From: Spiribacter salilacus
GTDB lineage: Bacteria > Pseudomonadota > Gammaproteobacteria > Nitrococcales > Nitrococcaceae
Assembly: GCF_009649225.1 (NCBI RefSeq)
Contig: NZ_WJPP01000001.1
Location: 248,001 to 312,000, forward strand
Direction of reading: 5' to 3'
Length of the DNA: 64,000 nt
The notes below the pieces were generated by a model. It had not been told where the DNA came from and did no database searches. It saw nothing but the letters and a program-made list of their open reading frames with translations. Positions 17,089-27,445 of this stretch are shown here, in pieces. Within the stretch, counting starts at the first letter, position 1, and every line of letters begins with the position of its first letter. A program made the position numbers and the translations under genes.

Positions 17089-19695
17089 TCACTTTTCTAG
17101 CTTTGTTTTGAGCCACATCGGCACCGCCTCCAGCGCTGTGGGCAATTGGCTGACATCCGTCCCGCCAGCCTGTGCAAAATCAGCACGGCCGCCACCTCGG
17201 CCACCAACCTGCTCTGCCACATGCTTAACCAAGTCGCCCGCACTGACCTGAGAGGTCAGGTTATCGGTAACCCCGGCAACGAGCCGAATTTGATCACCCT
17301 CAACAGCTGCCAATACGATAACGGCACTACCGAGCTTGTTTTTTAACTGATCGACTGTTGTGCGCAATGAGTCTGCACTCTGCTCGACCTTCATGGCGAT
17401 CACACTGGCCTCGCCAATCTGTATCGCTTGCTCGGCAATAGAGCTACCCGTTTGACTGGAAAGGCGCTGGTTAAGCCGATCAACTTCACGTTCTGCGGTT
17501 TTTACGCGTTCTAGCTCTTGATCAAGACGCGTTGCAAGATTCTCTCGACTGACTCGCAGGCGTGAAGCTAGCTGATTAAGCTGCGCCTCTTGCTGTTGTG
17601 CTTCGGCAACTGCCGCCGCCCCCGTTAGGGCCTCGATGCGGCGTACGCCAGAAGACACGCCCCCTTCAGCGATGATTTTGAAATAACCAATTGAGCCGGT
17701 GGCACCCACATGGCACCCGCCACAAAGCTCAGTTGAAAAATCGCCGAATCGAACCACTCGCACCCGATCGCCATATTTCTCGCCGAAAAGAGCCATCGCA
17801 CCCAGCTCGATAGCCTTTTCATAATCGGTCTCAAAGATCTCGCCGGCCGCATTCAAGCGAATCCAAGCATTCACCCTAGCTTCAATCTGATGCAACGTCG
17901 CACTGTCTATCGGCTCAAAGTGCGAGAAATCAAATCGGAGCCGATTTTCTGCCACAAGCGAGCCTTTTTGGTGGACGTGCGAACCAAGAATATCGCGCAA
18001 TGCCGCATGCAAAAGATGGGTTGCCGTATGGTTCAGTGTGATTCGCTCACGTCGAGTTGGCTCAACCCGGGCATCAAGCGCATCACCCAAATTAATTTCA
18101 CCGGTTTCTACACGACCAATGTGCCCACGTGAGAGGCGATACTTTCGGGTGTCATCGACGTTAAAGCGGACATCAATTGCTAACAAATGCCCCTGATCGC
18201 CAACCTGCCCGCCAGACTCGGCATAAAAAGGCGTGCAATCGAGAATAACCGTACCCAGCTCACCTTCATGCAAGGTTTTTACGGGTTCGCCATCCTCGTT
18301 AAATAAACCAATGACTTGCCCGGCATCCTCAAGCACGTCTTGGCCGCTGTATTCCGTAACGCCCTCAAACTGGGTGAGCGCGCCTTCTGCAACACGAAAT
18401 GTATTGGCCGCGCGGGCTCTTTCGCGTTGCGCCGTCATCGCCTGCTCAAAACCTTCCATGTCGACCGTTAAATTCTTTTCACGCGCCACATCAGCTGTGA
18501 GATCAGCAGGAAACCCAAACGTGTCGTACAGCTTAAACACCGTTTCGCCGGGAATGACCGAACTCTTAAGCGATGCCAAGTCTTCTTCAAGCAAGCGTAG
18601 GCCTTGCTCGAGCGTCTCTCGAAAGCGTTCTTCTTCTTGGCGTAAAACACGCTCAATCGTTTTCTGCTCTGCGACCAACTCGGGATATGCAGCGCCCATT
18701 TCATCAGCAAGTGGCTGAACTAGGCGATAGAAAAAGGCCTCGGTAATACCAAGTTTATATCCATGCCGAACCGCTCGGCGAATAATCCGACGCAGCACGT
18801 AACCGCGACCTTCATTACTGGGCAGCACGCCATCAACAATCAAAAATGCACAGGCCCGAATATGATCCGCAATTACCCGCAGTGAGCTATCTTCAAGGTC
18901 ATTTGTTTTTGCCAGCACGGCGGCTGCTTTAATCAGTTGCCGGAACAGATCAATATCAAAGTTATTGGTAACACCCTGCACAACGGCGCTAATACGCTCC
19001 AGCCCCATGCCAGTATCTATAGACGGTTTGGGCAACGGCGTTAGAGTGCCATCGGCCGACCGATCAAACTGCATGAAAACCAGATTCCAGACTTCGACAT
19101 ACCGATCTCCGTCTTCCTCTGGCGTGCCCGGCGGACCCCCCGGTACATCGGGGCCATGATCATAGAAAATTTCTGAGCAAGGGCCACATGGGCCGGTATC
19201 GCCCATTGACCAGAAGTTATCGGCCGCGCCAATCCGAGAAAATCGAGAGGGATCTACGCCAATGTCGTTGAGCCAAATATCCGCCGCTTCATCATCTTCC
19301 TCGTACACCGTTACCCAGAGTCGCTCTGCTGGTAGTTCCAGCACCTCCGTTAAAAACTCCCACGCGTAACGAATTGCTTCCTTTTTGAAATAATCGCCAA
19401 AGCTAAAATTGCCGAGCATCTCAAAAAACGTATGGTGCCGTGCGGTGTATCCCACATTTTCTAGATCATTATGTTTGCCACCGGCACGAACACACCGCTG
19501 CGAGGTAACCGCGCGCTGATAGTCGCGCGTTTCCAAACCCAGAAAGGTCTCCTTAAACGGCACCATCCCCGCGTTAGTAAACAGCAACGTGGGATCATTG
19601 GCAGGCACAAGCGATCCGCTCGGCACAATCTCATGCCCGCGCTCTGCAAAAAATTTGAAGAATGCACTGCGCACTTCTGCGCTTGTTTTAGTCAT
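17089..19695 (-). CDS. alaS: alanyl-tRNA synthetase
   Basis: Charges tRNA-Ala; 868 residues. Class II catalytic core ([27 protein letters not shown]), editing domain zinc motif His556/His560 in HTATH with CGGCH about 100 residues later, and C-terminal C-Ala domain with the glycine-rich [15 protein letters not shown]. Start codon overlaps the recX stop by eight bases (ATGACTAA), so translation is probably coupled. Confidence 0.98.
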   Translation of the reverse strand: MTKTSAEVRSAFFKFFAERGHEIVPSGSLVPANDPTLLFTNAGMVPFKETFLGLETRDYQRAVTSQRCVRAGGKHNDLENVGYTARHHTFFEMLGNFSFGDYFKKEAIRYAWEFLTEVLELPAERLWVTVYEEDDEAADIWLNDIGVDPSRFSRIGAADNFWSMGDTGPCGPCSEIFYDHGPDVPGGPPGTPEEDGDRYVEVWNLVFMQFDRSADGTLTPLPKPSIDTGMGLERISAVVQGVTNNFDIDLFRQLIKAAAVLAKTNDLEDSSLRVIADHIRACAFLIVDGVLPSNEGRGYVLRRIIRRAVRHGYKLGITEAFFYRLVQPLADEMGAAYPELVAEQKTIERVLRQEEERFRETLEQGLRLLEEDLASLKSSVIPGETVFKLYDTFGFPADLTADVAREKNLTVDMEGFEQAMTAQRERARAANTFRVAEGALTQFEGVTEYSGQDVLEDAGQVIGLFNEDGEPVKTLHEGELGTVILDCTPFYAESGGQVGDQGHLLAIDVRFNVDDTRKYRLSRGHIGRVETGEINLGDALDARVEPTRRERITLNHTATHLLHAALRDILGSHVHQKGSLVAENRLRFDFSHFEPIDSATLHQIEARVNAWIRLNAAGEIFETDYEKAIELGAMALFGEKYGDRVRVVRFGDFSTELCGGCHVGATGSIGYFKIIAEGGVSSGVRRIEALTGAAAVAEAQQQEAQLNQLASRLRVSRENLATRLDQELERVKTAEREVDRLNQRLSSQTGSSIAEQAIQIGEASVIAMKVEQSADSLRTTVDQLKNKLGSAVIVLAAVEGDQIRLVAGVTDNLTSQVSAGDLVKHVAEQVGGRGGGRADFAQAGGTDVSQLPTALEAVPMWLKTKLEK

Positions 19696-20170
19696 GCCTA
19701 CTCGCTTTAGTTACTTCTTGTAGAACAGCCCGAATATCCTCACTTTCAAATCCCCGTGAGGCTAAAAACCGCGTATGACGGGCAATTTCGTTGCGGTCTT
19801 CTGGCGCCGTTCCAAACCGTTTGTACCATGTTTGCCGGCAGCGTTCTCGCCAGATTGATCGATCATCATCAAGCGCTTGACTTGCCACGGCAGATCCGAT
19901 GCCCCGCTCCTGCAGCGCGGCACGAATTTTTAAAGGCCCATGCCCGCTTTCAATCCGCGTCCGAACGAAAGACTCCACAAAACGAGCTTCACTTAACAAA
20001 CCCTGCTCTTCTAAGTCATCAAGCACTTGATGGGCAATCTCTGCATCGTCGAAACCGCGCTGTTTTAATTTTCGTAGCAGTTCTCGACGCGAATGCTCGC
20101 GCCGAGCAAGCAACCCCAAGCAACGCTCACGAACTTCCTCATACTCAGGCGTCGGTTTTGGCAGATTCAT
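19688..20170 (-). CDS. recX: RecA regulator RecX
   Basis: Modulator that caps and inhibits RecA filaments. 160 residues, mostly charged helices in three-helix repeats ([22 protein letters not shown]-type segments), typical of the family. The ATG at 20170 lies inside the 3' end of recA (26-base overlap) and fits homologue length; a longer upstream reading inside recA is rejected. Tight coupling recA-recX-alaS. Confidence 0.9.
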   Translation of the reverse strand: MNLPKPTPEYEEVRERCLGLLARREHSRRELLRKLKQRGFDDAEIAHQVLDDLEEQGLLSEARFVESFVRTRIESGHGPLKIRAALQERGIGSAVASQALDDDRSIWRERCRQTWYKRFGTAPEDRNEIARHTRFLASRGFESEDIRAVLQEVTKASRHD

Positions 20171-21185
20171 CAACCTCAGCCTCAGGGCGCACAACCGGCT
20201 TGAGCAACTGCTCACGCAGAGTCCGATCAAGCTCTTCGGCTATCTCTGGGTGAGCTTTGAGATGCTGACGCACGTTATCTTTGCCTTGCCCAATTCGGTC
20301 GCCTTTATAGCTGTACCACGCACCGGATTTCTCGACCAAGCCTTGTTTAACGCCTAAGTCGATCAATTCGCCTTCTCTAGAGATGCCCTCGCCATACAAG
20401 ATTTCGAATTCAGCTTGACGAAATGGCGCTGCCATTTTGTTTTTAACCACTTTGACGCGTGTCTCATTACCGACAACCTCATCGCCCTTTTTGATCGCGC
20501 CAATTCGGCGAATGTCCATTCGCACGGATGCGTAGAATTTCAGGGCGTTTCCGCCTGTTGTGGTCTCTGGGCTACCAAACATCACACCAATTTTCATTCG
20601 GATCTGATTGATGAAGATGACCGTGGTGTTTGAGCGTTTAATATTGGCAGTAAGCTTACGCAACGCCTGCGACATCAATCTTGCCTGTAGGCCGACATGG
20701 GAGTCTCCCATCTCACCCTCAATCTCCGCTTTAGGAGTTAATGCCGCAACCGAGTCGACCACAACAATATCCACCGCCCCAGAGCGAACCAGCATGTCTG
20801 CAATCTCAAGGGCCTGCTCACCAGTATCAGGCTGAGAAATCAGTAAGTCCTCAACATTCACACCAAGCTTTTCTGCATAATCGGGATCAAGCGCATGCTC
20901 AGCATCAACAAAAGCTGCAGTGCCGCCGGCCTTTTGGGCCTCAGCAATTGCCTGCAAAGTCATGGTCGTTTTACCTGATGACTCCGGGCCATAAATTTCA
21001 ATAACGCGCCCCCGCGGGATGCCGCCAATGCCTAGCGCAACATCTAACGTCAGAGAACCCGTAGAAATAACCGGCACATTACCGACTGCACGCGCATCGC
21101 CCATCCGCATGACGGCGCCTTTACCAAACTGCTTTTCAATTTGCCCAAGCGCTGCGCCTAGGGCCTTTTTGCGATCTTCATCCAT
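20145..21185 (-). CDS. recA: recombinase RecA
   Basis: DNA strand-exchange ATPase and SOS co-protease. 346 residues starting [13 protein letters not shown]; Walker [10 protein letters not shown], Walker [13 protein letters not shown] and the DNA-binding loop 2 region [25 protein letters not shown] are complete. ATG preceded by CAGGAG; the frame stays open 24 codons upstream. The 98-base spacer before it contains GGATAAT but no CTG-N10-CAG type LexA box. Confidence 0.98.
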   Translation of the reverse strand: MDEDRKKALGAALGQIEKQFGKGAVMRMGDARAVGNVPVISTGSLTLDVALGIGGIPRGRVIEIYGPESSGKTTMTLQAIAEAQKAGGTAAFVDAEHALDPDYAEKLGVNVEDLLISQPDTGEQALEIADMLVRSGAVDIVVVDSVAALTPKAEIEGEMGDSHVGLQARLMSQALRKLTANIKRSNTTVIFINQIRMKIGVMFGSPETTTGGNALKFYASVRMDIRRIGAIKKGDEVVGNETRVKVVKNKMAAPFRQAEFEILYGEGISREGELIDLGVKQGLVEKSGAWYSYKGDRIGQGKDNVRQHLKAHPEIAEELDRTLREQLLKPVVRPEAEVDESAKTDA

Positions 21186-21283
21186 CTGATTCTCCTGCGG
21201 TTGCGGCGGCGTTTGTTTAACCGCCAGATTATCCCATAGAAGGATGCAACCTCCCACCCCAAGCCACTTATGACAAGCACCGT

Positions 21284-21781
21284 TTAGCGGATTTTTAAAT
21301 TCATGACCCTATCCAAAGCGCCTTTAAGGGCAAACTCAACGCTGCTCTGGCGGATGTTTTCACGGTTGCCTTTGAAAATGACGGATTCCGCATCGGCCCA
21401 ATGCCCGTCCAATACCCACGCAAACCATACCAGCCCAACCGGTTTTTCAGCGCTGCCCCCACCCGGGCCAGCAATGCCAGTAATGGCAATTGCCAAGCGG
21501 TCGGGCTGCCCGGCGATCGCGCCATGCGCCATTTCAAGCGCGGTTTCTTTGCTGACCGCGCCCTTCGACTCTAATGTTTTTTGAGATACACCTAACAATC
21601 GCTCTTTAGCCGAATTGCTATAGGAGACGATCCCATAATCCAGCCATTGGGAGCTGCCCGGCACATCGGTGCAAACCTTAGCCACCCATCCCCCGGTACA
21701 TGATTCCGCGAGCACAAGTTGAAGATTTTGCTCAACCAGAGTCTGCCCAAGTGCTTTTGCCTGTTCGGCGAGTCGATGCAC
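21284..21781 (-). CDS. pncC: nicotinamide-nucleotide amidohydrolase (CinA C-terminal type)
   Basis: Deamidates nicotinamide mononucleotide to nicotinate mononucleotide in pyridine nucleotide recycling; stand-alone CinA-C domain of about 165 residues. [21 protein letters not shown]-like [16 protein letters not shown] and the following VWFAW are the family signatures. The start is uncertain: GTG at 21781, five bases after the usp stop, aligns with homologues; an ATG at 21817 would overlap usp by 32 bases without a ribosome-binding site. The position just before recA matches cinA-recA neighbourhoods elsewhere. Confidence 0.88.
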   Translation of the reverse strand: MHRLAEQAKALGQTLVEQNLQLVLAESCTGGWVAKVCTDVPGSSQWLDYGIVSYSNSAKERLLGVSQKTLESKGAVSKETALEMAHGAIAGQPDRLAIAITGIAGPGGGSAEKPVGLVWFAWVLDGHWADAESVIFKGNRENIRQSSVEFALKGALDRVMNLKIR

Positions 21782-21785
21782 AGCC

Positions 21786-22253
21786 TCAGCGCACAACCGT
21801 GACCGGGCAAGGCGCATGATGTAGGACGCGCTGACTGACACTGCCCAGCAGCATTTCACGCAGGCTGCCCATGCCACGACTACCCATCACAATCATTGCG
21901 CCTGGCGAACCTTCGGCATGCTCCACAATGGCCTCACCCGCTGGCCCAGAAACAATTTCTTCCTGAATCTCAACAGAGATTTCACCAATTGCCTCGCGCG
22001 CCGATGCAAAAACCTTTTCGGCACTGACGTCGCGAAGCCGAGCAAACGCCTCAGGGGCGTAATATTCAAGCTCTTTAGCGCGCGGCGCTTCGGTAGGTAT
22101 TCCGAATGCCTCAACCGGATCTTTTGGGAAGGCAAATAACAGTCGGAGGGGCACACTGAGCGCCTCAGCCAACCCAGCAGCGTAAGTTGCCGCCTGCACA
22201 GCGCCTTTTGAACTATCGACGGGTACGAGAATGATTTGTATTGAACTGGTCAT
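21786..22253 (-). CDS. universal stress protein, UspA family
   Basis: 155-residue single-domain USP. The nucleotide-binding motif is clear at the C-terminus: VMGSRGMGSLREMLLGSVSQ, then HAPCPVTVV, indicating the ATP-binding branch. Start MTSSIQIILVPVDSSKGA is standard. Followed immediately by pncC; function is general stress tolerance, no specific partner visible. Confidence 0.93.
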   Translation of the reverse strand: MTSSIQIILVPVDSSKGAVQAATYAAGLAEALSVPLRLLFAFPKDPVEAFGIPTEAPRAKELEYYAPEAFARLRDVSAEKVFASAREAIGEISVEIQEEIVSGPAGEAIVEHAEGSPGAMIVMGSRGMGSLREMLLGSVSQRVLHHAPCPVTVVR

Positions 22254-22291
22254 TTATGAGTCCTCTTCCTGAAGTATCTTGTCGCATCTTA

Positions 22292-23050
22292 TCAGGACGT
22301 CACCGCCAGCCCTAGATCTGCCACCATCGGCTCAAATATTCCGCCCACCCAATAGGCAATAAGCGCCGCCGCGCCACCCATCAAAAGCGTTTCAAAACCG
22401 GAGCGCCACCGCCTCTCCCCGATAATGACGCCTTTAGCGAAGCCAATCCCAAAAAACGTAACACCCGTCATACCAATACTCGTTGCAAAGGCAACGTCTA
22501 GTCCTACTGAGGGCAGCAAGAACGGGAGTAGAGGAACCGAGCCCACCAAAAGAAACGCAAAGAAGGTCCACATTGCCGCCTTGAGCGGGCTAAATCCACG
22601 TAAATCAAGGCCATGCTCTTCACGCAGCATGGTCTCAACCCACAGCGTTTCATCTTCAGAAATTCTATCGACAATTTGCTCGAGTACATCACCGTCAAAA
22701 CCCTTGCGCGCGAAAATCTGCCGAATCTCTTCACGCTCACCGTCCGGCTCTTGGCGTATATGTCGATTTTCCATAGCGCGCGTCCGGTTAACAGCATCAA
22801 GCTCACTTTTGACACCTTGATAGTTGCTAACGCCCATACTAAAGCCATCCGCAATCAAACTTGCGACGCCTAATGCCAAAGCCACAATGCCTGGCAGCCC
22901 CGCGCCGGCAACGCTCGCAACCACAGCAAAAGTCGTGACACATCCATCGATACCGCCGAGAATGGCATCCCGTAAGTAACTGGGCTGATGGTCTAAATCA
23001 AGCCGTTCCTTAATGGCGTGTGGTGAATGGCCATGTTCCAGTTGTGCCAT
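22292..23050 (-). CDS. VIT1/CCC1 family membrane transporter
   Basis: Predicted iron/manganese-type membrane transporter, 252 residues. The N-terminal TM pair AILGGIDGCVTTFAVVAS and SLIADGFSMGVSNY are family signatures; a hydrophilic, glutamate-rich middle (about 95-150) corresponds to the cytosolic metal-binding region of VIT proteins; two or three TM helices close the protein. ATG at 23050 has AGAGGATC upstream; the frame continues 59 codons farther without support and would overlap the divergent dehydrogenase. Ion specificity not determinable. Confidence 0.88.
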   Translation of the reverse strand: MAQLEHGHSPHAIKERLDLDHQPSYLRDAILGGIDGCVTTFAVVASVAGAGLPGIVALALGVASLIADGFSMGVSNYQGVKSELDAVNRTRAMENRHIRQEPDGEREEIRQIFARKGFDGDVLEQIVDRISEDETLWVETMLREEHGLDLRGFSPLKAAMWTFFAFLLVGSVPLLPFLLPSVGLDVAFATSIGMTGVTFFGIGFAKGVIIGERRWRSGFETLLMGGAAALIAYWVGGIFEPMVADLGLAVTS

Positions 23051-23124
23051 AGTGATCCTCTTAGGGTTTATCCTAGGCGGCAGAGAATGCCACACCCCAC
23101 CGCTTATCACGAGGTTTAGCGCAC

Positions 23125-24126
23125 ATGGGATACCGGATTGCGATAAACGGTTACGGCCGCATTGGCCGCAGCGTGTTGCGCGCCATAATTGAGCGCGCAG
23201 ACACCCGTAACCTTGAAATAGCGGCAATTAATCAACCCGGTGACGCAGACTCAATTGCTTTAGCAACTCGCTATGACAGTAACCATGGGCGCTTTAAGGC
23301 CGCCGTCACCGCCCATCGAAACTGGCTTGAATTTGACGGCCAGAAAGTTGCGCTATACCCCGGAGTCTCAGCAGAAGAACTACCCTGGAAGCAGCTTGGT
23401 ATTGACCTGGTGCTGGATTGCAGCGGACAGCCAGCCGATCGAAATCTCGCTGCTGCGCACCTTCAGGCTGGCGCAAGAAAAGTCCTGTTTTCCAACCCCG
23501 CCACAAAAGACGTGGACGCCACGATTATTCATGGATTTAATGACCACATCCTTCAACCCGAGGATCAAATTATTTCGGCTGGCTCATGCACAACTAACTG
23601 CCTTGTCCCGCTGTTAGACGCCATCGACTCTGCATTTGGGATTCTGCACGGCGGCTCAACAACGCTGCATGCCGCCATGAACGATCAACCCGTTAGCGAT
23701 ACGATTACCCAAGGCAGAGCCGCTCTAAACGCAATGGTACCGGTTGATACCGCGTTAGCTGCGGGTATCGCCCGTTTACTCCCGGCGCTAGCTGGAAAAA
23801 TCGAATGCACCCATATTCGTGTTCCCACCACAAACGTATCGGCCATGGACATCAGCTTAAGCCTGCAGAAAGCCACAAGCGCCGAGCAGCTAAACAGCCT
23901 ATTTTCCACGCGGAGTGCGGATCAGTGGCGCGGCATCATTGATGTTAATGCGGACCCGGTAAGCTCAGTGGACTTCAATCATGACTCGCATTCAGGAATC
24001 ATTGACCTGCGCCAAACCCGCGTGGCAAAGGGACATTTCGCTAAAATCGTCTGCTGGTTTGATAACGAATGGGGCTTTTCTAATCGGATGGTTGATATTG
24101 CACAGCGGCTCGCACATGCTCAGTAA
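23125..24126 (+). CDS. erythrose-4-phosphate dehydrogenase / GAPDH-family enzyme
   Basis: NAD-dependent phospho-aldehyde dehydrogenase, 333 residues. Rossmann start INGYGRIGRSVLRA, catalytic cysteine in GSCTTNC and active-site histidine in TLHAAMNDQ. The segments HAAMNDQ, VDFNHDSHSGIID and lack of the GAPDH HATTATQ motif resemble Epd (D-erythrose-4-phosphate dehydrogenase, vitamin B6 pathway) more than glycolytic GAPDH. The usual SNASCTTNC is SAGSCTTNC here. It may serve as Epd, as a glycolytic GAPDH, or both. An MFS gene starts within its last 11 bases. Confidence 0.82.
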   Translation: MGYRIAINGYGRIGRSVLRAIIERADTRNLEIAAINQPGDADSIALATRYDSNHGRFKAAVTAHRNWLEFDGQKVALYPGVSAEELPWKQLGIDLVLDCSGQPADRNLAAAHLQAGARKVLFSNPATKDVDATIIHGFNDHILQPEDQIISAGSCTTNCLVPLLDAIDSAFGILHGGSTTLHAAMNDQPVSDTITQGRAALNAMVPVDTALAAGIARLLPALAGKIECTHIRVPTTNVSAMDISLSLQKATSAEQLNSLFSTRSADQWRGIIDVNADPVSSVDFNHDSHSGIIDLRQTRVAKGHFAKIVCWFDNEWGFSNRMVDIAQRLAHAQ

Positions 24127-25327
24127 TCGTACTGCGCAACCCTCCCTTCCCTTAGCCCTCATCTTATTATGGGCAGCGGGCCTCTATCTGCGGCTCACCG
24201 TGATGGTGGCCCCGCCGTTAGCGCCGATTATTGCCGACGAGTTACAACTGAGTCAGACCGGGTTGGGGGCACTCACAACGGTACCGATCTTAATGCTCGC
24301 AATCGCGTCACTCGGGGCGGCTTGGGTGATTAGTCGGATTGGGGCTCGTCAAACGCTAATCATCGCGTTATTGGGTGTTGTACTGATGTCTAGCTTGCGG
24401 AGCTTTGCAAGCGCTGCCACCTTGTTATTTATCGCCAGTGCGTTGATGGGTCTGGCCATTGCAGCAATGCAACCGGCACTCCCCACCCTGCTTGGCGCCT
24501 GGTGGCCATCGCGCCTTGCGCTCGGTACTGCGGTCTACATGAACGGCATGTTAATGGGCGAGGTCGTGGGCTCAACTTTAACCCTGCCCCTTATCATGCC
24601 TTTAGTCGGCAATGATTGGCGCGCCGCCATCATTTTTTGGTCGCTGCCTGGGCTCATTCCTGCGTTGGGAATCCTACTACTAACTCGTGGCCGGGGCGTT
24701 GCAACCAATGCGCCTGGCAGCAGCGCGCGCTGGATGCCAGACTGGCGTCACCCTCTGGTATGGCGACTCGGGGGCTTATTAGGCGCAAGCGGCTGTCTTT
24801 TCTTTGGCACTAACGCTTATCTTGGCGCCGTTTTACAAGGCCGCGATGAGAGTCACCTCATTGCCATTGGACTCATTCTGCTTAACGGCAGTCAACTAAT
24901 TGCTTCAGTACTCATGTTTTGGTTTTCGCGCTATTGGCTCGGCCGGGCAAAGCCTCTGATTACCCTGCTTAGCGTTGGGCTTATTGGCCTAATATGGTTT
25001 ATTTTTCTGCCGGGTTGGTTGGGGCTGGCGGCGTTGGGGCCTGCCGGGGTTGCCGCCGGGATGGTCCTTATTCTGCTGATGGGGCTGCCGCCCGTTTACC
25101 GCCAAGGCATGGCAACCGCCGGTTTAGCGGCCGGCATGTTTACCATCGGGTCTATCGTCAACTTCGTTGTGCCGCTTTTTGGTGGTTTTCTCGCAGACCT
25201 CACTGGGCAGCTCAACTGGGTACTGCTACCGATTGCCGCTTATGTATTAATTAGCTTGCCACTTGCGCGCGGGCTGCCTGATCCTCAAGCATCAATTCTG
25301 ACGCCTTCTCAGCAATCATCAGAGTAG
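24116..25327 (+). CDS. MFS transporter, CynX/NimT-like
   Basis: 403-residue, twelve-helix major facilitator. The N-terminal half (LRLTVMVAPPLAPIIADEL, then LGALTTVPILMLAI) is typical of the CynX/NimT group, which exports or imports cyanate, nitroimidazole-like or other small anions; substrate here unknown. The ATG at 24116 overlaps the dehydrogenase stop; the upstream extension in the same frame is antisense-free but unsupported. Its 3' end overlaps the convergent GMC oxidoreductase gene by 77 bases, both frames ending normally. Confidence 0.88.
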   Translation: MLSNRTAQPSLPLALILLWAAGLYLRLTVMVAPPLAPIIADELQLSQTGLGALTTVPILMLAIASLGAAWVISRIGARQTLIIALLGVVLMSSLRSFASAATLLFIASALMGLAIAAMQPALPTLLGAWWPSRLALGTAVYMNGMLMGEVVGSTLTLPLIMPLVGNDWRAAIIFWSLPGLIPALGILLLTRGRGVATNAPGSSARWMPDWRHPLVWRLGGLLGASGCLFFGTNAYLGAVLQGRDESHLIAIGLILLNGSQLIASVLMFWFSRYWLGRAKPLITLLSVGLIGLIWFIFLPGWLGLAALGPAGVAAGMVLILLMGLPPVYRQGMATAGLAAGMFTIGSIVNFVVPLFGGFLADLTGQLNWVLLPIAAYVLISLPLARGLPDPQASILTPSQQSSE

Positions 25328-26873
25328 GTGAGCTGGTATTACCAGAGGTAATGTTCGGCATAATTGAGGCATCGACAACGCGTAATCGATCAATCCCATG
25401 CACTCGTAGCCGTTCATCCACAACGGCTCCGGTATCATCCACAGGCCCCATCCGACAGGTGCCCACCGGGTGAAATATCGTGGTTCCGATCTGACCAGCC
25501 GCCGCAAATAAGGCCTCATCATCCTGTTTATCTGGCCCGGGCAAGAGCTCTTCCGGACCATATTTCGCTAATGCTGATGCACTCATAATTTTCCGCGTCA
25601 GCCGTATCGAGTCGGCCGCCACTTGTTGATCGCCAGGCGTGGAAAGATAGTTAGGAACAATGATCGGAGAACGAATGTCATTGCGCTCAGACAGGCGAAC
25701 ATATCCCCGACTCTCCGGTCGCAAATTACAGACAGACGCGGTAATCGCAGGAAACGGGTGCAGGGGGTCGCCCAGCTTCTCAGTGCTTAAGGGCTGAACA
25801 TGGTATTCCAAGTTGGCCCGCGGCTGATTAGCGCTGCTTTTAGCAAAACAGCCCAGTTGACTTGGCGCCATTGAAAGCGGACCACGCCGCGTAAAAATAT
25901 ACTCAAGACCCATGGCCAAGCGGCCGAGTAACCGATTCGCTTTTTCGTTTAATGTTTTCGTATTATTTACACGAAATACCGTTCGTAACTGCAGATGATC
26001 TTGAAGGTTTTTCCCAACACCAGCCAAGTGATGCAAAGGGGTTATACCCAGCGGACTGAGGTCGGCCGAGTCTCCAATTCCTGCGCGTTGAAGCAACATG
26101 GGGCTGTGCACTGCGCCCGCCGCTAAGACAACCTCTTGCCCAACCTGAACCGTCTCAAGGCTGCCTTGATGAATGAAGGAGACGCTAGTCGCTGTTTTAT
26201 CAACAAATCCAATTTCTGTGACTTCAGCCCCAAGCAACACGGTCAGATTTGGGCGCTTTTTGATGGGGTGCAAAAATGCTCTGGCCGCGCTCACGCGCAC
26301 GCCGTTTCTTTGATTGACATGAAAGTAGCCACACCCTTCGTTATCACCGGCATTAAAATCATCGGTTGGCGGTATGCCGCATTCTGCCGCTGCATCACGG
26401 AACGCCCCCAAAATCTCCCAAGACAGCCGTTGGTGTTCGATCCGCCACTCTCCCCCCTGCGCATGCCAGTGATTCTTTATAAACGCGTGATCTTCGTGAC
26501 GTAAGAAAAAAGGGAGGACCTCTTCCCAAGACCAGCCGGCATTGCCTTGAGCGGCCCATGCATCGTAATCCGCGGCTTGCCCACGCATGTAGATCATGCC
26601 GTTAATTGCGCTGGAACCACCAATGACGCGACCACGGGGATAGTTAAGACTGCGGCCATTCAGGCCGGCGTCAGGCTGAGTCTTCATGCACCAGTCTGTG
26701 CGCGGGTTATTCATTGTATAAAGGTAGCCAACGGGCACATGAATCCAGAGATACCGATCGTTACCGCCCGCCTCGAGCAATAAGACATCGTTGCGCGGGT
26801 TCGCGCTGAGCCGGTTTGCCAGCAGACAACCCGCGGTACCCCCGCCCACAATGATGTAGTCGAACTGCCTCAC
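25251..26873 (-). CDS. GMC-family FAD oxidoreductase (choline/alcohol dehydrogenase-like)
   Basis: Flavin alcohol dehydrogenase of 540 residues. N-terminal dinucleotide fold YIIVGGGTAGCLLANRL with LLLEAGG; GMC signature 1 around GGSSAINGMIYMRG; signature 2 around GAVHSPMLLQRAGIG; catalytic histidine in FHPVGTCRMG and C-terminal NTSSPTLMIAEKA. Relatives include BetA and AlkJ; no betaine genes are nearby, so an alcohol rather than choline is possible. GTG start overlapping the methyltransferase stop by four bases; last gene of the phaB operon. Its last 77 bases are antisense to the MFS gene. Confidence 0.92.
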   Translation of the reverse strand: MRQFDYIIVGGGTAGCLLANRLSANPRNDVLLLEAGGNDRYLWIHVPVGYLYTMNNPRTDWCMKTQPDAGLNGRSLNYPRGRVIGGSSAINGMIYMRGQAADYDAWAAQGNAGWSWEEVLPFFLRHEDHAFIKNHWHAQGGEWRIEHQRLSWEILGAFRDAAAECGIPPTDDFNAGDNEGCGYFHVNQRNGVRVSAARAFLHPIKKRPNLTVLLGAEVTEIGFVDKTATSVSFIHQGSLETVQVGQEVVLAAGAVHSPMLLQRAGIGDSADLSPLGITPLHHLAGVGKNLQDHLQLRTVFRVNNTKTLNEKANRLLGRLAMGLEYIFTRRGPLSMAPSQLGCFAKSSANQPRANLEYHVQPLSTEKLGDPLHPFPAITASVCNLRPESRGYVRLSERNDIRSPIIVPNYLSTPGDQQVAADSIRLTRKIMSASALAKYGPEELLPGPDKQDDEALFAAAGQIGTTIFHPVGTCRMGPVDDTGAVVDERLRVHGIDRLRVVDASIMPNITSGNTSSPTLMIAEKASELMLEDQAARAQVAS

Positions 26874-27445
26874 CGCTTGGGTTTATCCCATCGATAAAAC
26901 CGCATTGGTGGAATATTAAACCACTGCCATTCGACGCTGGGTTGGCCCAAAATCTGGCTACCAATCTGCTTTACCGCATTCCGGAATTGATAGGCAACAA
27001 ACCGCCCACCCGGCTTCAAAGATGCCCACACATCTTCGATGATTTGTTGCCCCACCTGATCGTCCATCGTTGAAAATGGAATACCCGAGAAAACAACATC
27101 CGGTGCCTCAAGGTTGTATTGGGACAATAGCGCCTTTAAATCAGCAGCCGTTCCAGTACAAGGGATAAGCCGAGGATCACCAATAGCCTCTAAGTGCCTG
27201 ATGAATTGAGGATCAATATCAATGGCTAATAACCGCGCCCTCGGGCCCATTGCGTTAAGAACGGCGCGCGTTGTACCCCCCGTACCCGGCCCAAGTTCTA
27301 CCAGCGTATCGGCGCTGGCGGGGTCGATTTGCCGAACAATATGCTGCTCTAGCGCCTTAGAGCTCGGTATGATCGAGCCGACTTGACCGGGTTGGCGCAA
27401 AAACCCCTGAAAGAACTTCCATTGCTCATTCATTAATTTACTCAC
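26870..27445 (-). CDS. SAM-dependent methyltransferase, phospholipid N-methyltransferase-like
   Basis: 191-residue class I methyltransferase. Motif I VELGPGTGGTTRAVL and the acidic loop LLAIDIDPQF are clear. The N-terminal FFQGFLRQPGQVGSIIPSS matches the PmtA-like group that methylates phosphatidylethanolamine or related lipids, suggesting membrane-lipid modification (inference). GTG start coupled to the phaB stop (GTGA); an ATG four codons later (27433) is an alternative. Linked genes: phaB and a GMC oxidoreductase. Confidence 0.82.
   Translation of the reverse strand: MSKLMNEQWKFFQGFLRQPGQVGSIIPSSKALEQHIVRQIDPASADTLVELGPGTGGTTRAVLNAMGPRARLLAIDIDPQFIRHLEAIGDPRLIPCTGTAADLKALLSQYNLEAPDVVFSGIPFSTMDDQVGQQIIEDVWASLKPGGRFVAYQFRNAVKQIGSQILGQPSVEWQWFNIPPMRFYRWDKPKR

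Noticed and set aside
18233-18718. 161-residue ORF antisense to alaS
   Set aside because: Low-complexity Ser/Arg-rich shadow of the alaS frame, no start signals.
25251-25327. Frameshift or misassembly at the MFS/GMC overlap
   Set aside because: Both C-termini end with plausible family-like sequence, so a real antisense overlap is simpler; kept as a finding.
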